Translations under genes and position numbers: made by a program
Shown: in pieces, positions 46,003 to 57,107 of the stretch
How the letters are laid out: each line of letters opens with the position of its first letter
Position numbering within the stretch: the stretch's first letter is position 1
NCBI RefSeq assembly: GCF_000283155.1
Contig: NW_004454166.1
Coordinates: forward strand, 12,266,181 to 12,330,180
Direction: 5' to 3'
DNA length: 64,000 nt
Origin: Ceratotherium simum simum
Taxonomy: Eukaryota; Chordata; Mammalia; Perissodactyla; Rhinocerotidae
The notes under the pieces: model-generated
What the model was told of the DNA's origin: nothing
Seen by the model: only the letters and a program-made list of their open reading frames with translations
Database searches by the model: none

Positions 46003-46500
46003 ACTTTTTTTAACCATGACCCCCACTCAAAAACATATTCTACATCCCTTAAAAAATTATTTACCTTACTATGAGCAATGCCTTCTGAAATTTTCCATTC
46101 TGTTCTATTCTATTTCAATGTATAAACTTGCAAGCACTGTTTAATATGGTAGCCACTAGCCCCATGTGACTATTGAGAACTTGAAATGTGGCTAGTCTGA
46201 ATTGAGATGTGCCAAAAGTGCAAAATAAACATCAGATTTTGAAAACCTGGTACAAAAAAACTGAATGTACAAGAGCTCATTAATAATTTTATATTAATTA
46301 TATGTCACAATGATAATATCTCAAATATAATGGATTAAATAAAATATATTATTAAAATTAACTTCAATTTTTTTAATGCGGCTAATAGAAAGTTTTAAAT
46401 TATATATACAGTGGCTCGTATTATATTTCTACTAGACAGCAGTACATTAAACTAATTTTATGACTTACTTATGGGTTGCAACCCACAGTTTGAAAAACAC
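46003..46500. mobile_element. DNA-transposon-like element interrupted by MER58
   Basis: Outer sequence has inverted ends: 'tcaaactttttttaaccatg' at left and 'gggttgcaacccacagtttg' at right. Its centre (46128-46444) is MER58. The left segment contains TTCTATTCTATTTC units. Probable hAT-type non-autonomous element; family name not assigned. Confidence 0.6.
46128..46444 (-). mobile_element. MER58-type hAT (Charlie) element, reverse
   Basis: 'aatatggtagccactagccc', 'gtgactattgagaacttgaa', 'atgtggctagtctgaattga' and 'gatgtgccaaaagtgcaaaa', then A/T-rich sequence and 'ttctactagacagcag', follow the reverse complement of MER58. Too short and decayed to encode a transposase. Confidence 0.82.
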
Positions 46501-46504
46501 TGCT

Positions 46505-47117
46505 CTAGTGGGCTCTGGGTTCCTGACCAGGAAACGTGGCGTCCCCTCCACACACATACACACCAAGTCCACTTTTCTGAGAGCCACATGCCTGGGGATT
46601 CGGCTAGGAATCTCTTTGACAAATGGCTTTTGGTATTCTACAATGTCCAGAAGAATGGATGGCCTGTGTTCAAAGCTTTTCTCCATAGATCATGAGTAAA
46701 ACAGTTTGGAATTCTCTAGACATTTCTGAAAAAATTCAGATTTGTCATCAGTATATTTTAAAGGATTAAACACCTCCTTCAAAATAAATTGGTGCCTAAG
46801 AATGTATGTTTCAGTGACAGAGAGTTCCTCAAGCAGCCATTGTTAAGCTGTTTTGCTGCTATTGTTTACAACTCCACATCATTTTGCATTCTACAGTCTG
46901 GGATATAATGTGGATAACTGGTAGATGTAGAAATAGCTCGCTAACTGGCTAATGGGAAAAGATATGACCTTTGGGATCTGTTGACTTTAAGATCTAAAGC
47001 AGAATGTTACTTATTTCTGATTTTTAACTATATATTATTGACTCTAGTAAATTTGTATACTCTCATAAGTTCTATTTTAATAAGCTCTATTTAACTGTAT
47101 AGTTGAAAGTATAATGG
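46505..47117. other. Unassigned stretch
   Basis: No recognised element. Overlapping 73-79 codon frames on both strands at 46460-46699 are shadows of one another. Confidence 0.45.
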
Positions 47118-47131
47118 AAAATATACCTTAT

Positions 47132-47333
47132 TAATAATACTACATTGAATACTAGAAATTTGCTAGGAGAGTAGATTTCAGGTGCTCTCATCACACACAA
47201 AAAAATGATAACTATATGAGGAGAAGATATTTAACTTGACTGTAGTAATCATTTAACTATGTATATATATATCAAATCATCATGATGTACTCCTTAAATA
47301 TATACAATTTTTATTTTAAAAATTTTAAAAAAC
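47132..47333 (+). mobile_element. 5'-truncated L1 3' end with target duplications
   Basis: About 200 bp of L1 3' UTR: 'taataatactacattgaata', 'tttgctaggagagtagattt' and 'caaatcatcatgatgtactc', with an A-rich end. Target duplication AAAATATACCTTAT at 47118-47131 and AAAATACACCTTAT at 47334-47347, one mismatch in 14. Confidence 0.9.
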
Positions 47334-47583
47334 AAAATACACCTTATACAAACACTATAACATCAGTAATATAAAATATTTTTGCCATTATATTTTTATA
47401 ATCTCTTTATATGATATTATATTATACATATATATAATATATACACATATTATACAGAGGCATTGAAATGGCATGTATATTATTTGTCCAATCATTCTCG
47501 CCTAAGAGACAGTGAGGTTCCTTCTAGTTCAAAATTTGTTTCTCTGTCTCTGAAATGAAAAGAAACTAATGATTCAGGGTATA

Positions 47584-47913
47584 CAGTCTTCCCTTGGTAT
47601 CTGCAGGAGATTGGTTCCAGGGCCCCCATGGATACCAAAATCCTGGGATGCTCAAGTCCCTTATATTAAATGGTGTAGGATTTGTATACAACCTACCATA
47701 TCCTCCAGTATACTTTAAATCACCTCTAGATTACTTATAATACCTAACACAATGTAAATGCTTTGTAAATAGTTGTTATACTGTATTATTTAGGGAATAA
47801 TGACAAGAAAAAAAAGTCTGTACATGTTCAATAGATACAACCATTGTAGGCTCTTCTATCCTTGATTGGTTGAATCCGCAGATGCAGAACCCAAGGATAC
47901 TGAGGGCCAACTG
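47584..47913 (+). mobile_element. MER2 (TcMar-Tigger) element, near full length
   Basis: 330-bp mariner-type element with terminal inverted repeats (CAGTCTTCCCTTGGTATC at left; CAGTTGGCCCTCAGTATC read from the right end) and TA target duplications at 47582-47583 and 47914-47915. Interior phrases 'cctctagattacttataata' and 'gggaataatgacaagaaaaa' are diagnostic. No transposase gene, as expected. Confidence 0.94.
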
Positions 47914-47934
47914 TACTTGGATCTAATCACTAGC

Positions 47935-48480
47935 TGCCCTTCTGCTCTACAATAAACACTGCCAATATTATCAAGTGGTTAACTTGATGAGCATAAACAA
48001 ATTAACTTCATTAATGTGCTTATTAACCTTATTAATAAGTTTGTTAACCACTCTCCTTTACAGATATTTTATGCTTTTGACTGAATGTTTCTTTCTTATT
48101 ATTAAAGCTTTGCTTAATTATGTAAGTAATACAGGGTCATGTAATCATATAAACTATCTAGAGATGTGCAGTGTAACAACCAGGCATCCAACATGGAGAG
48201 GCATATTGCAACAATACAGTAATGATTACTCTTCAGCAGATGCAATCAGATCTTTCCCGGGTTACAAGGTCTTGAAGGAACTGGGCACCATTTGTTTTTT
48301 AAATAAAAATAAAACTGAATTGTTTTCTTATACACATTATGTAACTCTTTGGTTAAATTTTATCATTTTTGTCATTCCTACATGTTATATACTCTTTCTA
48401 TTCCCACTTCTAATTCCTTAGTATTCATAAATGGAACTAACCTTTTATAAATTAAATTGTTTTAGATAAGGCATACATGT
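47935..48480. other. Unassigned stretch with long spurious frame
   Basis: A 148-codon plus-strand frame covers 47975-48421. Its product is rich in Leu, Ile and Tyr because the DNA is A/T-rich. No motif, no initiation context and no splice evidence; not called a gene. Confidence 0.5.
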
Positions 48481-48482
48481 AT

Positions 48483-48590
48483 ACATCCCCCTAGACAGTA
48501 AGCTCCAAAGCTCCAAAAGATCTTATCTTTTTCCCCTCCTCAGCACAGCACCCACCATAGAAAAGGCACTCAACCAACACTGGCTGACTA
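48483..48590 (+). mobile_element. L2 LINE tail
   Basis: 'ctagacagtaagctccaaag', 'ctcctcagcacagcacccac' and 'ggcactcaaccaacactggc' match an L2 terminus. Confidence 0.7.
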
Positions 48591-48721
48591 TAGAGACTAG
48601 ATGAAGAGTCTGCTTCCATTTCATGTGTTCTTGGAGATGTTTAGGATCATACAGGGCTCTACTGCATCCCCATATCATGCCATGGAAGCATGTTCCAACC
48701 ATCTCTTTCAATTTTCAGTCA

Positions 48722-49000
48722 GTGAATGGAGTGATTTCTATGTGCTGGGCCCTGCACTGTGAATGAGGGAGAAAACAAAGATGAATCAGTCATGCTCTCT
48801 GCCTTCAAGGAACTCACGGATACTTAAATAAGAGAGAGAAGGAGGTAGGCACAAACTCTGTGCTCTGGAGTGAGAACTAGCTGAGCCAGAAGACAGAGCA
48901 TTAGGTATGGGAGCAGGGGCTGTGAGAATTGGGCCTAGAATATGTGAAAGAACAGGCATGAGGAAAGCCATAAACAGAGTCCAAGAATGAAGAGGGTGGC
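48722..49000 (-). mobile_element. L2 LINE, reverse
   Basis: 'ctatgtgctgggccctgcac', 'catgctctctgccttcaagg' and 'gaactcacggatacttaaat', then 'gaaagaacaggcatgaggaa', match a reverse L2 3' end. Confidence 0.7.
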
Positions 49001-50625
49001 ACAGAGATGGATGGGTTTCAGAGGATGCTAGGTTCTCAGATCTCTTACCTTATCTAACCTCAATGTTCAGGCTTGTGAAAAGGACAAAGAGGCCATAAAT
49101 AAGACCAATCTTTCAAAGATCCAGGGGTAGGCTGGAAGCTGGATGGATGAGGCAGAGGCACTGCTCTGTAGTAAAAGTGTGGCTCAGGTTCGGCCTTCCC
49201 TGGCCTCTGTCTGTGAGGGGAGGCTGGGGAGGAGAGATGTGAGGAGTTAACGACTGGTTTGGGGGTACAAATCTGGAGGCATAAGGACAGAAGAGAAGGG
49301 GCCCTATAGACCCAGATCACAACAGAGAGGCTGCCCTATATGCTCCAGAGTGTGAGGGGTAAGAATTGTGGAAAAACCCAGAGTCTGAGAGGAGAACGGT
49401 CAAGCTAAAAAAAAATGGAGGTAGGAGGTAGGAGGATTGTAGGGGGAGGGTCTTGCAGCTGAGAGAAGATGCTGCCTTGGTGTCATGAGGCTGCAGTACG
49501 GACCAAGACCCCACTTCTAACACATATGCATAGAATCAGACCATGCTTCTGAGCTCTTGTGAACTGAAGAGGGAGCTATGAGGCCTCACACCACTGCAAG
49601 AAGGGGTGAGCTGGGGGCTTGGGGCCAGGTCTCTGCTCTCTCTGTGGTGTCTGAAGTTAGATGGCCACAGGAGGTGACCCTGACCTCACTTATGAGTCAG
49701 CCAACTCTTTCAGGTCACCACACACTTGTGAACACGCCTTCCTGTCTGTCTGGGCTGTGGTTTGCCTTCACTTGATAGAGAGAAATTGGAGGGGAGGGCA
49801 AAGGCAGGTTTTTAATGCTTCAGGAATTTCTGTGTCATCTACAACAGATAATTGCTCAAGTGCACCAAAAAGGAAGTCAATCAGCAAAATCCACAGGCCC
49901 TTCAAGAAACAGGTCTGGGGAGATTCCTGGAATTTTGAGTTTCCCAAGCCAAAATGCACAGGAAAAGCCTATCTGTCCACAGGTAGGGGAAAAAAAAAAG
50001 AAAGTAAAGGAAAAGCTCATATGCTTTTGGCTTCCGTGTGCTATCATTAATCATTTCTCTAGGAATGGAGGATAGTTTCCTTGCTGTAAGAGGAAAAGAG
50101 AAACAGATCCCTTTGACCAATATGCTACCCAGATGTTTGCCAGACCCCAATATCTTTTCTCCCCCACTTGATTTGGAAAAGTGAAAGCTAAGATCACAGT
50201 TGAGGGGAAGTGTGGTTCCTGAAGACAACGTCACTAATCACTTCTCAGATGTGGCAACAGTCCACCTTCTGCTGGTGGAAGGGAATTACATGCTTTCGAG
50301 AGCAGCATCCAGCCATCTTCTGACAAAAGCCATGGAAGCATTTGGTGGACTAACTCTTTCTTGGATTAGCCATGAGTTAAATCACCTCATAAAATGGGGA
50401 AAGGCTTGTGTGAGGCCTGTTGCCTGCAGGAGTGGCCCCAATCTGGAATGGCCTGACATTCCAACCTCACCTGGCTTCCCACTGCATCATGTATTTTTGA
50501 GGAGTTCATTGCCACAAGGAAGAATTAAGTCACATACTCGGTAGAAATAATTCTTGCAAGCTTCATATTAGAGGGACAAATGTGAAACACAAAGACTGTG
50601 AGGTTCAACAAAACTGACCTAATTT
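49001..50625. other. Unassigned stretch with nuclear-receptor-like sites
   Basis: About 1.6 kb without a recognised element. It includes the site cluster at 49673-49718. Open frames of 110-129 codons overlap each other on both strands at 49661-50234 and lack motifs. Confidence 0.45.
49673..49718. promoter_or_regulatory. Possible nuclear-receptor and AP-1 site cluster
   Basis: GGTGACCCTGACCTCA at 49673-49688 holds two TGACC(T) half-sites in tandem. TGAGTCA (AP-1 core) is at 49693-49699, and AGGTCA at 49712-49717. Short motifs like these occur by chance, so this is only a candidate. Confidence 0.25.
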
Positions 50626-50629
50626 TAAA

Positions 50630-50710
50630 GAGATTGGGGACTGCATCTTCATTTTTAACCATGGACTTCCCAGAGCCTGAGATTCTGTAGGTCTCAATAA
50701 ATGTTATTAT
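50630..50710 (+). mobile_element. L2 LINE tail
   Basis: 'cttcccagagcctgagattc' and 'tgtaggtctcaataaatgtt' match an L2 terminus. Confidence 0.6.
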
Positions 50711-50711
50711 T

Positions 50712-52225
50712 TTCCTTTTAAATAACTCACATTTTTACTTATATAAGTGTTTGTAAATGGAAACTTTATATCACCACTATCATTTCTTAAATAGAAAACG
50801 AATAATCCTTTGCCACATGTAGACATGAACCATGAAAAATAAACACTGTGACAACAGGCATTATGGAATTCATCTCATAGAGAGGGCTGCCTAAAGAAGA
50901 GAGTTTGCTTTTGCTTTATTTATAAACAAATGAATAAATAAAGATGATTAGTAAGTAATGGAGAGGGTGATGAGGACATTTTGGGTCCAAGTTGCAGTCT
51001 TCTCCCTGGCTAATCAGAAGGCTGAAGAATTAAAAAGGGAATGCCTCTCACTATATGAGTCAATAGTATTTAGCACTGTATCCAGATACCTCGCCAAAAT
51101 GACCCTTTTACCAGTGGGGGTACAATCTCTTACTTTGGAAAACACCAGACTAGATGGTGTCTAAGGGCCTTCGAACTCTCACTTTCAGTAATCTAGGTTG
51201 TTACAGTGATGTCTTTTAAATTATATTATCAATGTGAGGTAGATGTGACTATATAGATTGAATTTTGGAAGCAATGAACCTGATTTTCCTGCTTGACTTT
51301 GGAAAAATAGTTTTACACTTTTACAGTCACCCTTCTCCTTAGTCATGCCATTACCAGTGGGGTCCCATTATGATTTACCAAGTAATTACATGGATCTGAG
51401 TCTCCCAAAAGTACAGATGCTTAGGAAATGAGCCCACAAAGCACAAGTCATTTTTCTATACTCTAAAGCAAGGTTTCCATGAGACCTGATAGGTAAATAA
51501 ACTGGGGCCACCATATATATTTCTCTTAATTTTTGTCTCTCTGGAGAGAGTATAATGTCTCTGGAGTTTAGTTCTTTCTTAAGTTACTGTCAATAGGGTG
51601 ACATGTGCCCCAATAATAAAGGTAAGACAGGCCCAATAGTAGAATACAGGAAGGAGAGTCCCAGAGAATACACTGAGCTCAGACTTGCTTTATCTAAGGT
51701 CATCCAACAGTCTATTGTCACAGCAGAGAAGCCATAGTTAGGAGAAGCCATGGTCAAGAGACAACTTGAAATATTATCCAGGGAAAACCAGCTGTAAGTA
51801 GTGGGGGGAAGTTTTAATGGTAGACTGAGCAGCAAGATGAATTGAGGGAGAATTGAGGAGTAAGGAAGAAGGAGACCAACTGGTGGTTCAAGAAGCCAAG
51901 CTGAAGAACAAGACACATGTGCCAAAACATTCTATGTGGCACCTGCTACATACTGCCAAGGCAAGCATGAGGGCAAAGAAAGAGCCACTTTGAAACTTAT
52001 AGACAGTATGTGTGTTCAGCATGCCTGCATGCCAACAAGCATGCATCCATGCACATGAACCCTTTCTATTCTTCATTGTGAGAGGCTGTGCTGAGGGAAA
52101 GCAGAGGTGACTAGAGTACAAGATCAAGATCAAGATGCTGAGAAGGAAGAAAGAAACAAGAGAAGGGAAACTATAGCACTCAAGGCAGACAGTGTCCAGC
52201 AAGCTGAGAGAGGTACAGAAATTAT
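50712..52225. other. Unassigned stretch; possible CR1-like tail
   Basis: 51146-51188 ('caccagactagatggtgtct', 'aagggccttcgaactctcac') resembles an L3/CR1 3' end in plus orientation. The rest has no recognised element. Minus-strand frames of 104-111 codons lack motifs. Confidence 0.42.
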
Positions 52226-52229
52226 CATG

Positions 52230-52480
52230 GGATGGAGGTCAAAGGAGGGTGGGGTCACAGCTGGCTGGGGTGGGGTGGGGGCAGAGAATGCCTAGTATTC
52301 CCCAAACATCTCCACCTGATCCGTGAATACAATAAAAGGAGGGGCTTTCATGGAAGTGGGGCCTTTAAGCAGTGTTCTGAGGACTGAGAGAGGATGATGG
52401 ATGTGACAATGGGGGAGGGGCAGGAATTTTAAGCAGAGAAAACAGCTTGAGCAAAGGCAGGGAGGCAATTATTTACAGCT
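52230..52480 (-). mobile_element. L2 LINE, reverse, with G-rich tract
   Basis: 'gtgttctgaggactgagaga', 'ttttaagcagagaaaacagc' and 'ttgagcaaaggcagggaggc' match a reverse L2. The left part is G-rich, with runs at 52247-52249, 52251-52254, 52267-52270, 52272-52275 and 52277-52281. Confidence 0.6.
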
Positions 52481-52609
52481 TCCTAGATGTTTTCTAACCA
52501 CAGAAACCAAAACCTAAAGAATCTGTCACCACATTCAAGGACTGCTGACTGAATCTTGAAAATTTATAGGCAACTGACACAGCAGGGTTGAGCAATTCCT
52601 TTGATTTTC

Positions 52610-52835
52610 TTTTTTTTTTTTTTTTTTTTTTAAAATTTTTATTTATTCAGTTTTTTCCCCCCAAACCCCCAGTAAATAGTTGTAGGCAAAAGGTCCACAT
52701 CCTTCTAGTTGCTGTACGTGGGACTCGGCCTCACGTTGGCCGGAGAAGTGGTGCCTCGGGGCGCTCCCGGGATCCGAACCCGGGCCGCCAGCATCAAAGC
52801 GCGCGCACTTAACCGCTAAGCCACGGAGCCGGCCC
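52610..52835 (-). mobile_element. ERE SINE, short type, young
   Basis: Reverse ERE with an intact-looking head at right (GGGCCGGCTCCGTGGCTTAG on the minus strand). The B-box-like GGTTCGGATCC is on the minus strand (52770-52780), followed by the short body and a long poly-A seen as T20 or more. Target duplication CAATTCCTTTGATTTTC is exact (17 bp) at 52593-52609 and 52835-52851. Confidence 0.98.
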
Positions 52836-53104
52836 AATTCCTTTGATTTTCCATGGCACCCCATGATCTTACACGGAGAGCAAGAGACAAATGCCTTAAT
52901 GATTTGAAAAGACTTTGCTTAGATTCCACAATTTGAAAATTCTTTTGCAATAAAATACCTTGATGTGTTTATAAACACCATATTACAGTAAAGTGATCCC
53001 TTCCAGACCAGGCATTGGAGGACAGGGGAGTAATTTTTTGAATGGAAAATTGAGAAATTCCTGAAAAAAAAAAAAACTGAAATGTCTGAAGATCAGCAAA
53101 AAAT

Positions 53105-53500
53105 CCAAGGTTGGGGGTGAGCAGTAGGTTAGAGCCATAGGCAGAGGCCAGAGCATGAGGTCTCAGGAGGCTGTGGTGAGGAGTTTGGGTTTTATTCTAA
53201 GCTAGTGAAATGATGTTTAAGGCAGTTGGTATCAGCTCACATGTTCAAACCACAGCTGGCTTGGACACCTTTCAGTCCCCAAATATTGCAATGTAGCAGA
53301 GCTTACTTCTATTGATGGCTGGAAATGTCTGAGTGTGAAGGCAGAAAGTCCAGTTAGACTGCTATAGGATTGGTCCAGGGAATGATGACGGTGACATTGG
53401 CCTGAATGTTGATAATGAAGATGGAGAGAAGGAAAAGATAATGGAATATATGATGGAAGTAAGGTTGATACGACTTGGGGCTGATTTGACAAGGAAAGGA
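53105..53500 (-). mobile_element. L2 LINE, reverse, left part
   Basis: 'gcagaggccagagcatgagg' and 'gaggagtttgggttttattc' resemble the reverse L2 phrase about a known tail region. Continues after the LTR at 53964. Confidence 0.68.
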
Positions 53501-53504
53501 GGAT

Positions 53505-53962
53505 ACAGTGGGTTGAACTGTGGTCTCCAAAAGATATGTCCACCTGGAACATCAGAATGTGACCTTATTTGAAATAAGGGTCTTTGCAGATGTAATTAAT
53601 ATAAGGATCTCGAGATGAGATCATCCTAGATTACAGTAGGTCCTAAATACAAAGATTATGTCCTTATAAGAGACAGAAAACAGACAGACACAGAGGCCCA
53701 GAGGGGAAGGTCATATGAAGACAGAGGCAGAGATTGGAGTGATGTGTCTACAAGTCAAGGAATGCCAAGGATTGCCCACAGCCAACAGAAGCTAGAAGAG
53801 GCACGGAACAGATTCTCTTTCAGAGCTGCCAGAAGGAATCAACCCTGCCAACATCCGATTTTGGACTTCTGGCCTCCAGAACCGTGAGAATAGATTTCTG
53901 TTGTTTTAAGCCACCCAAATTTGTGGTAAATTTGTTATGGAAGCCGCAAGAAACTAATACAG
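53505..53962 (+). mobile_element. MaLR-type solo LTR (MLT1-like) inside L2
   Basis: 'gttgaactgtggtctccaaa', 'gggtctttgcagatgtaatt', 'gatgagatcatcctagatta', 'gcctccagaaccgtgagaat' and 'aagaaactaatacagg' in LTR order. ATACAG flanks both sides (53502-53507 and 53956-53961), a possible duplication that also overlaps the usual LTR end, so it is ambiguous. Confidence 0.85.
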
Positions 53963-53963
53963 G

Positions 53964-54180
53964 GTGGAAGAGGGAGATCAAGAATACCTTCTGCATTTTT
54001 TAGTTTTGCTACCTAATGGATGGTGATACTACTTACTGAGATTGGGAAGATTGGGAGAAGAACAAGATTTTCTACAACTGGTCATATCTTCCAGAGGTGG
54101 CAAGGTGGAAGGAATTCCACATGAAGTAGAATTCAGGTTCAGCTTGAAGACCTAGACAAGAGGAGATGGGTAAGCAGAGG
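53964..54180 (-). mobile_element. L2 LINE, reverse, right part
   Basis: 'gatcaagaataccttctgca', 'tacttactgagattgggaag' and 'attgggagaagaacaagatt' continue the reverse L2 interrupted by the LTR. Confidence 0.72.
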
Positions 54181-54184
54181 TGGC

Positions 54185-55240
54185 TCCAGGTCTAGGGTTA
54201 AAGTTACAGGGAGGGAGGAACAAGGGCATTGCTCAAAGGATCTAGAAAACTATTTGTACAATACTCACTACTGCTTCATGTGCTCTGGTTCCTCTCTCTT
54301 ACTAATTGTTAAGGACATTGTGTCTAAAATGTCCCTCACAGCATCACAGCCACCTGAACCTTGGGCCATCTCTCTGACTCAGAGAACCCCACCCCCACCC
54401 CATGCTACTTTTGCCTGGGAGCAGATGCTCCCTCTCCTACCCAACAACTAGCGTCAACACACCTGGCTGTTCCCTCTATGAAACCCCTACTACCTGCCGT
54501 GTCGGTGTCTCCTGAGCTTCCTCCAGTCCCAGAAACCACACATTCTTGGTGCTGCTCTCACCTTCATGGTACAATCCTCTCATACCCATCCCAGGCTGCT
54601 CTTTCATCTTCAGTCCAAACGCATCTACTTTCTGTCTTCCAGAAATTTCTCATAGTTTCTGATTCACTATGTCACTTCTTTCCCTATATCCGGTAGATAG
54701 GTAGATATAGATTTATTTAATATCAGTCTTCTCTATTATTTCCTGGATTTAGTGACATGGGAGTGACTATAATACATGCTCAAGCTACCATTTTAAAACT
54801 ATACAGCTTGCATAATTTAGGGAAACCTGACAATGGTATGTAATGTAAGAGGGAAAAGAAGAATGCAAAAAATACATGACATAAGCAAATAAATGAAATA
54901 CTCACCACTTCCAAAGGTGTTGACAGCAGTACTAGCTGTAAAAAAGAGGGAGGGATGCATTCTGGATCTGCTTTTCTATCTTTGATGTGTTGCTCATTGA
55001 TTTTATGCCTGAACATCTCTTTTTCCTGTAATTTTTTCCAGTAATTTTTGGGCACAACTAGAGCATGAAATCTACTCACGAGCTCAGAAGCTCGCTATAC
55101 ATGGGTTATTGGGGCAAAAGCAGTTTGTTTTTTTAATCTAGCTCAGCTAGGTATTGCAGTTAAACAGGTACAAATGGGTAAGTGTTAGCAACTGAGTCCC
55201 TTCCGTGGCCTGCTGCCTGGGATGGATGATGGGTATTCTC
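54185..55240. other. Unassigned stretch
   Basis: About 1 kb with no firm assignment. Pyrimidine-rich frame at 54361-54696 (111 codons) and 99-codon minus-strand frame at 54780-55079 have no motifs. Confidence 0.4.
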
Positions 55241-55244
55241 TGGG

Positions 55245-55965
55245 ATGTGGAGGTGGATAAAGCCCAGGGTCTGCCAAAATGGAGCCTACTATCTGGGCAG
55301 TTAGATGGACACTCCGATAAGTTAGAAGATATAAAACAGCATGAAACAAGCACATCCAAACCAGGACTGTGAGAATGCAGAGGGGAAGGACTCACTACTC
55401 CTGATTAGGGGAATCAAGAAAAGCTTCACAAAAGGCGATTTCTAGGCTGAGCCTTCAAGGATGAGTATGAGAAAGCAAGGAGGGTGTTACTGGCCAGCAT
55501 GAGTGATGACAAAGGTGCTGTCTTGAAGGGTCTTGAACACCATGCCCCTGAACTTGGGCTTTATTCTGTAGGATGTGGACATGTTGTGAAATACCGTGAG
55601 AAAGATATGATGTCAGAAGAGCTTGACTTCTAAAAGCACACACAGGTGCTTGTGTATGGGATGAATGGGATGCAGAGAGATGGAGCAGGGAGACCTATTG
55701 GGGAACGGCAGCCATAATCCTGAGAAGACACAAGGGGTCCTGACCAGGGTGGGGATAGGAGGGACTGCAAGACAGAGACTTTAGGAAGGTAAACAACAGA
55801 GTTAAGACTGAATGGAGACAAAGGAAGAGGCAGAAGAAGGAGTTAGGATGAGTCGGAAGTTTGGAACAGTGAATGGAAGGAATTTTGTACTTCTCATTGA
55901 AATTGGGAGCAAAAAAGATTGGCAGGGAAAAGATAAATTTTCTCTGTGGCATCCTGGCCTGGTGC
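55245..55965 (-). mobile_element. L2 LINE, reverse, long fragment
   Basis: About 720 bp: 'atggagcctactatctgggc', 'gaggctgagccttcaagg'-like 'taggctgagccttcaaggat', 'cttgggctttattctgtagg', 'gaccagggtggggataggag' and 'gaaattgggagcaaaaaaga' follow reverse L2 order. Minus-strand open frames here are L2 shadows. Confidence 0.8.
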
Positions 55966-56224
55966 TCAATCTTACTTGAAGAGATTACCAGGGCTGAACA
56001 TCAGCTCTTGCCATGATTGGTCATTTTTTTTCAAATACACGATACTTAGCTCTCCTCTTGGAATAGGTCTATTAACCATTCCTGCAGTGACCTACTCTAA
56101 TATCAATGGCCAAGGGGGCTTTCGAGTTCATCACCACATTTCTGCCAACTCACCATCCCAACACACTAATTAATCCCTTTCCATCACCCCCAAAGGAGGC
56201 AATGAGTGGCACAAAAAACACAAA

Positions 56225-56330
56225 GCAAATAGAACACAAGCTTTAGAATCAGAATAGATCTCCAAAGCTGACTCCTCCACCTCCCAGCTGCATACCTTGG
56301 GCAAGTTTCTTAATGGGTCTGAGGGTGCTG
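56225..56330 (+). mobile_element. MIR SINE 5' half
   Basis: 'gctttagaatcagaatagat', 'ctccacctcccagctgcata' and 'ccttgggcaagtttcttaat' match MIR. Confidence 0.7.
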
Positions 56331-56334
56331 AGGC

Positions 56335-56660
56335 TCTAAATGCAACTAGGCTTTGTGTTCTCCATCATCAGAGGGCTGGGTAGTGATGGCTATTATGATC
56401 ACCCAAAGCTGCCTTCAGAGTAGAGGTGGCTTCATCCATTATATGCTTATCACAGCAGCATCCCTGTTATCAGTTGCAGTTGAGAACAGACCAAACCGCT
56501 CCACTCAGGGCAGCATGGGTGGATGGGCAGTTATTAGCTGATTCCAGGCAGTGAAAGAAGCCGGGGCAGACAGACCAGGCCAACCATCCAACGGGAATGA
56601 GCTGCTCCCTCAGCAATCACACAACACTGGCTATGTATGTGTGCCTGGTGAGCATCTTAC
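56335..56660. other. Unassigned stretch
   Basis: No recognised element. Confidence 0.45.
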
Positions 56661-56664
56661 TTTG

Positions 56665-56800
56665 AACACGTCATTGTTATCATCATAATTAATATCTTAC
56701 ATCTGTACAGTGTTTTACAGTTTTAAAAGCACTTTCACATTGATGATTTGATCCTCATAGAAACTCTCAGAGCTACAGATTTTTATCCCCATTTTACAGT
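56665..56800 (-). mobile_element. MIR SINE, reverse, left part
   Basis: 'acatctgtacagtgttttac', 'aaaagcactttcacattgat', 'tgatcctcatagaaactctc' and 'tatccccattttacag' form the 3' half of a reverse MIR, cut here by another MIR. Confidence 0.85.
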
Positions 56801-56802
56801 TG

Positions 56803-57075
56803 TTAATAACAATTATGAGTATCTACTAATAATATAATACAGTAATTATATTATATTATTAATTAGTTACTGTGTTCCATGCATTGTGCTGAAAGCTTAG
56901 CTTGCATTATCTCATTTAATTATCACAATTTCACGTAGGAGGCAATGCTAGTATCTCTGCTTTACGGAGGAAGAAACAGACATTGAGAAGTTAAGTCAAT
57001 TGCACAAGCCCCTACACAATACTGCACTGACTCCAGAGCCTTCCCTGTTAACCACTGACCAGGCTGCTTTTCTAG
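56803..57075 (-). mobile_element. MIR SINE, reverse, nested in another MIR
   Basis: Near-complete reverse MIR: 'gtgttccatgcattgtgctg', 'attatctcatttaattatca', 'tacggaggaagaaacagaca' and 'tgactccagagccttccctg'. It starts with an A/T-rich segment. Confidence 0.88.
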
Positions 57076-57107
57076 GAGTAGTGGAAGGCAACACAGTATG
57101 GTTAAGA

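Noticed and set aside
47975..48421. 148-codon plus-strand open frame with hydrophobic product
   Set aside because: A/T-rich DNA gives Leu/Ile/Tyr-rich translation. No recognisable protein, signal or splice context.
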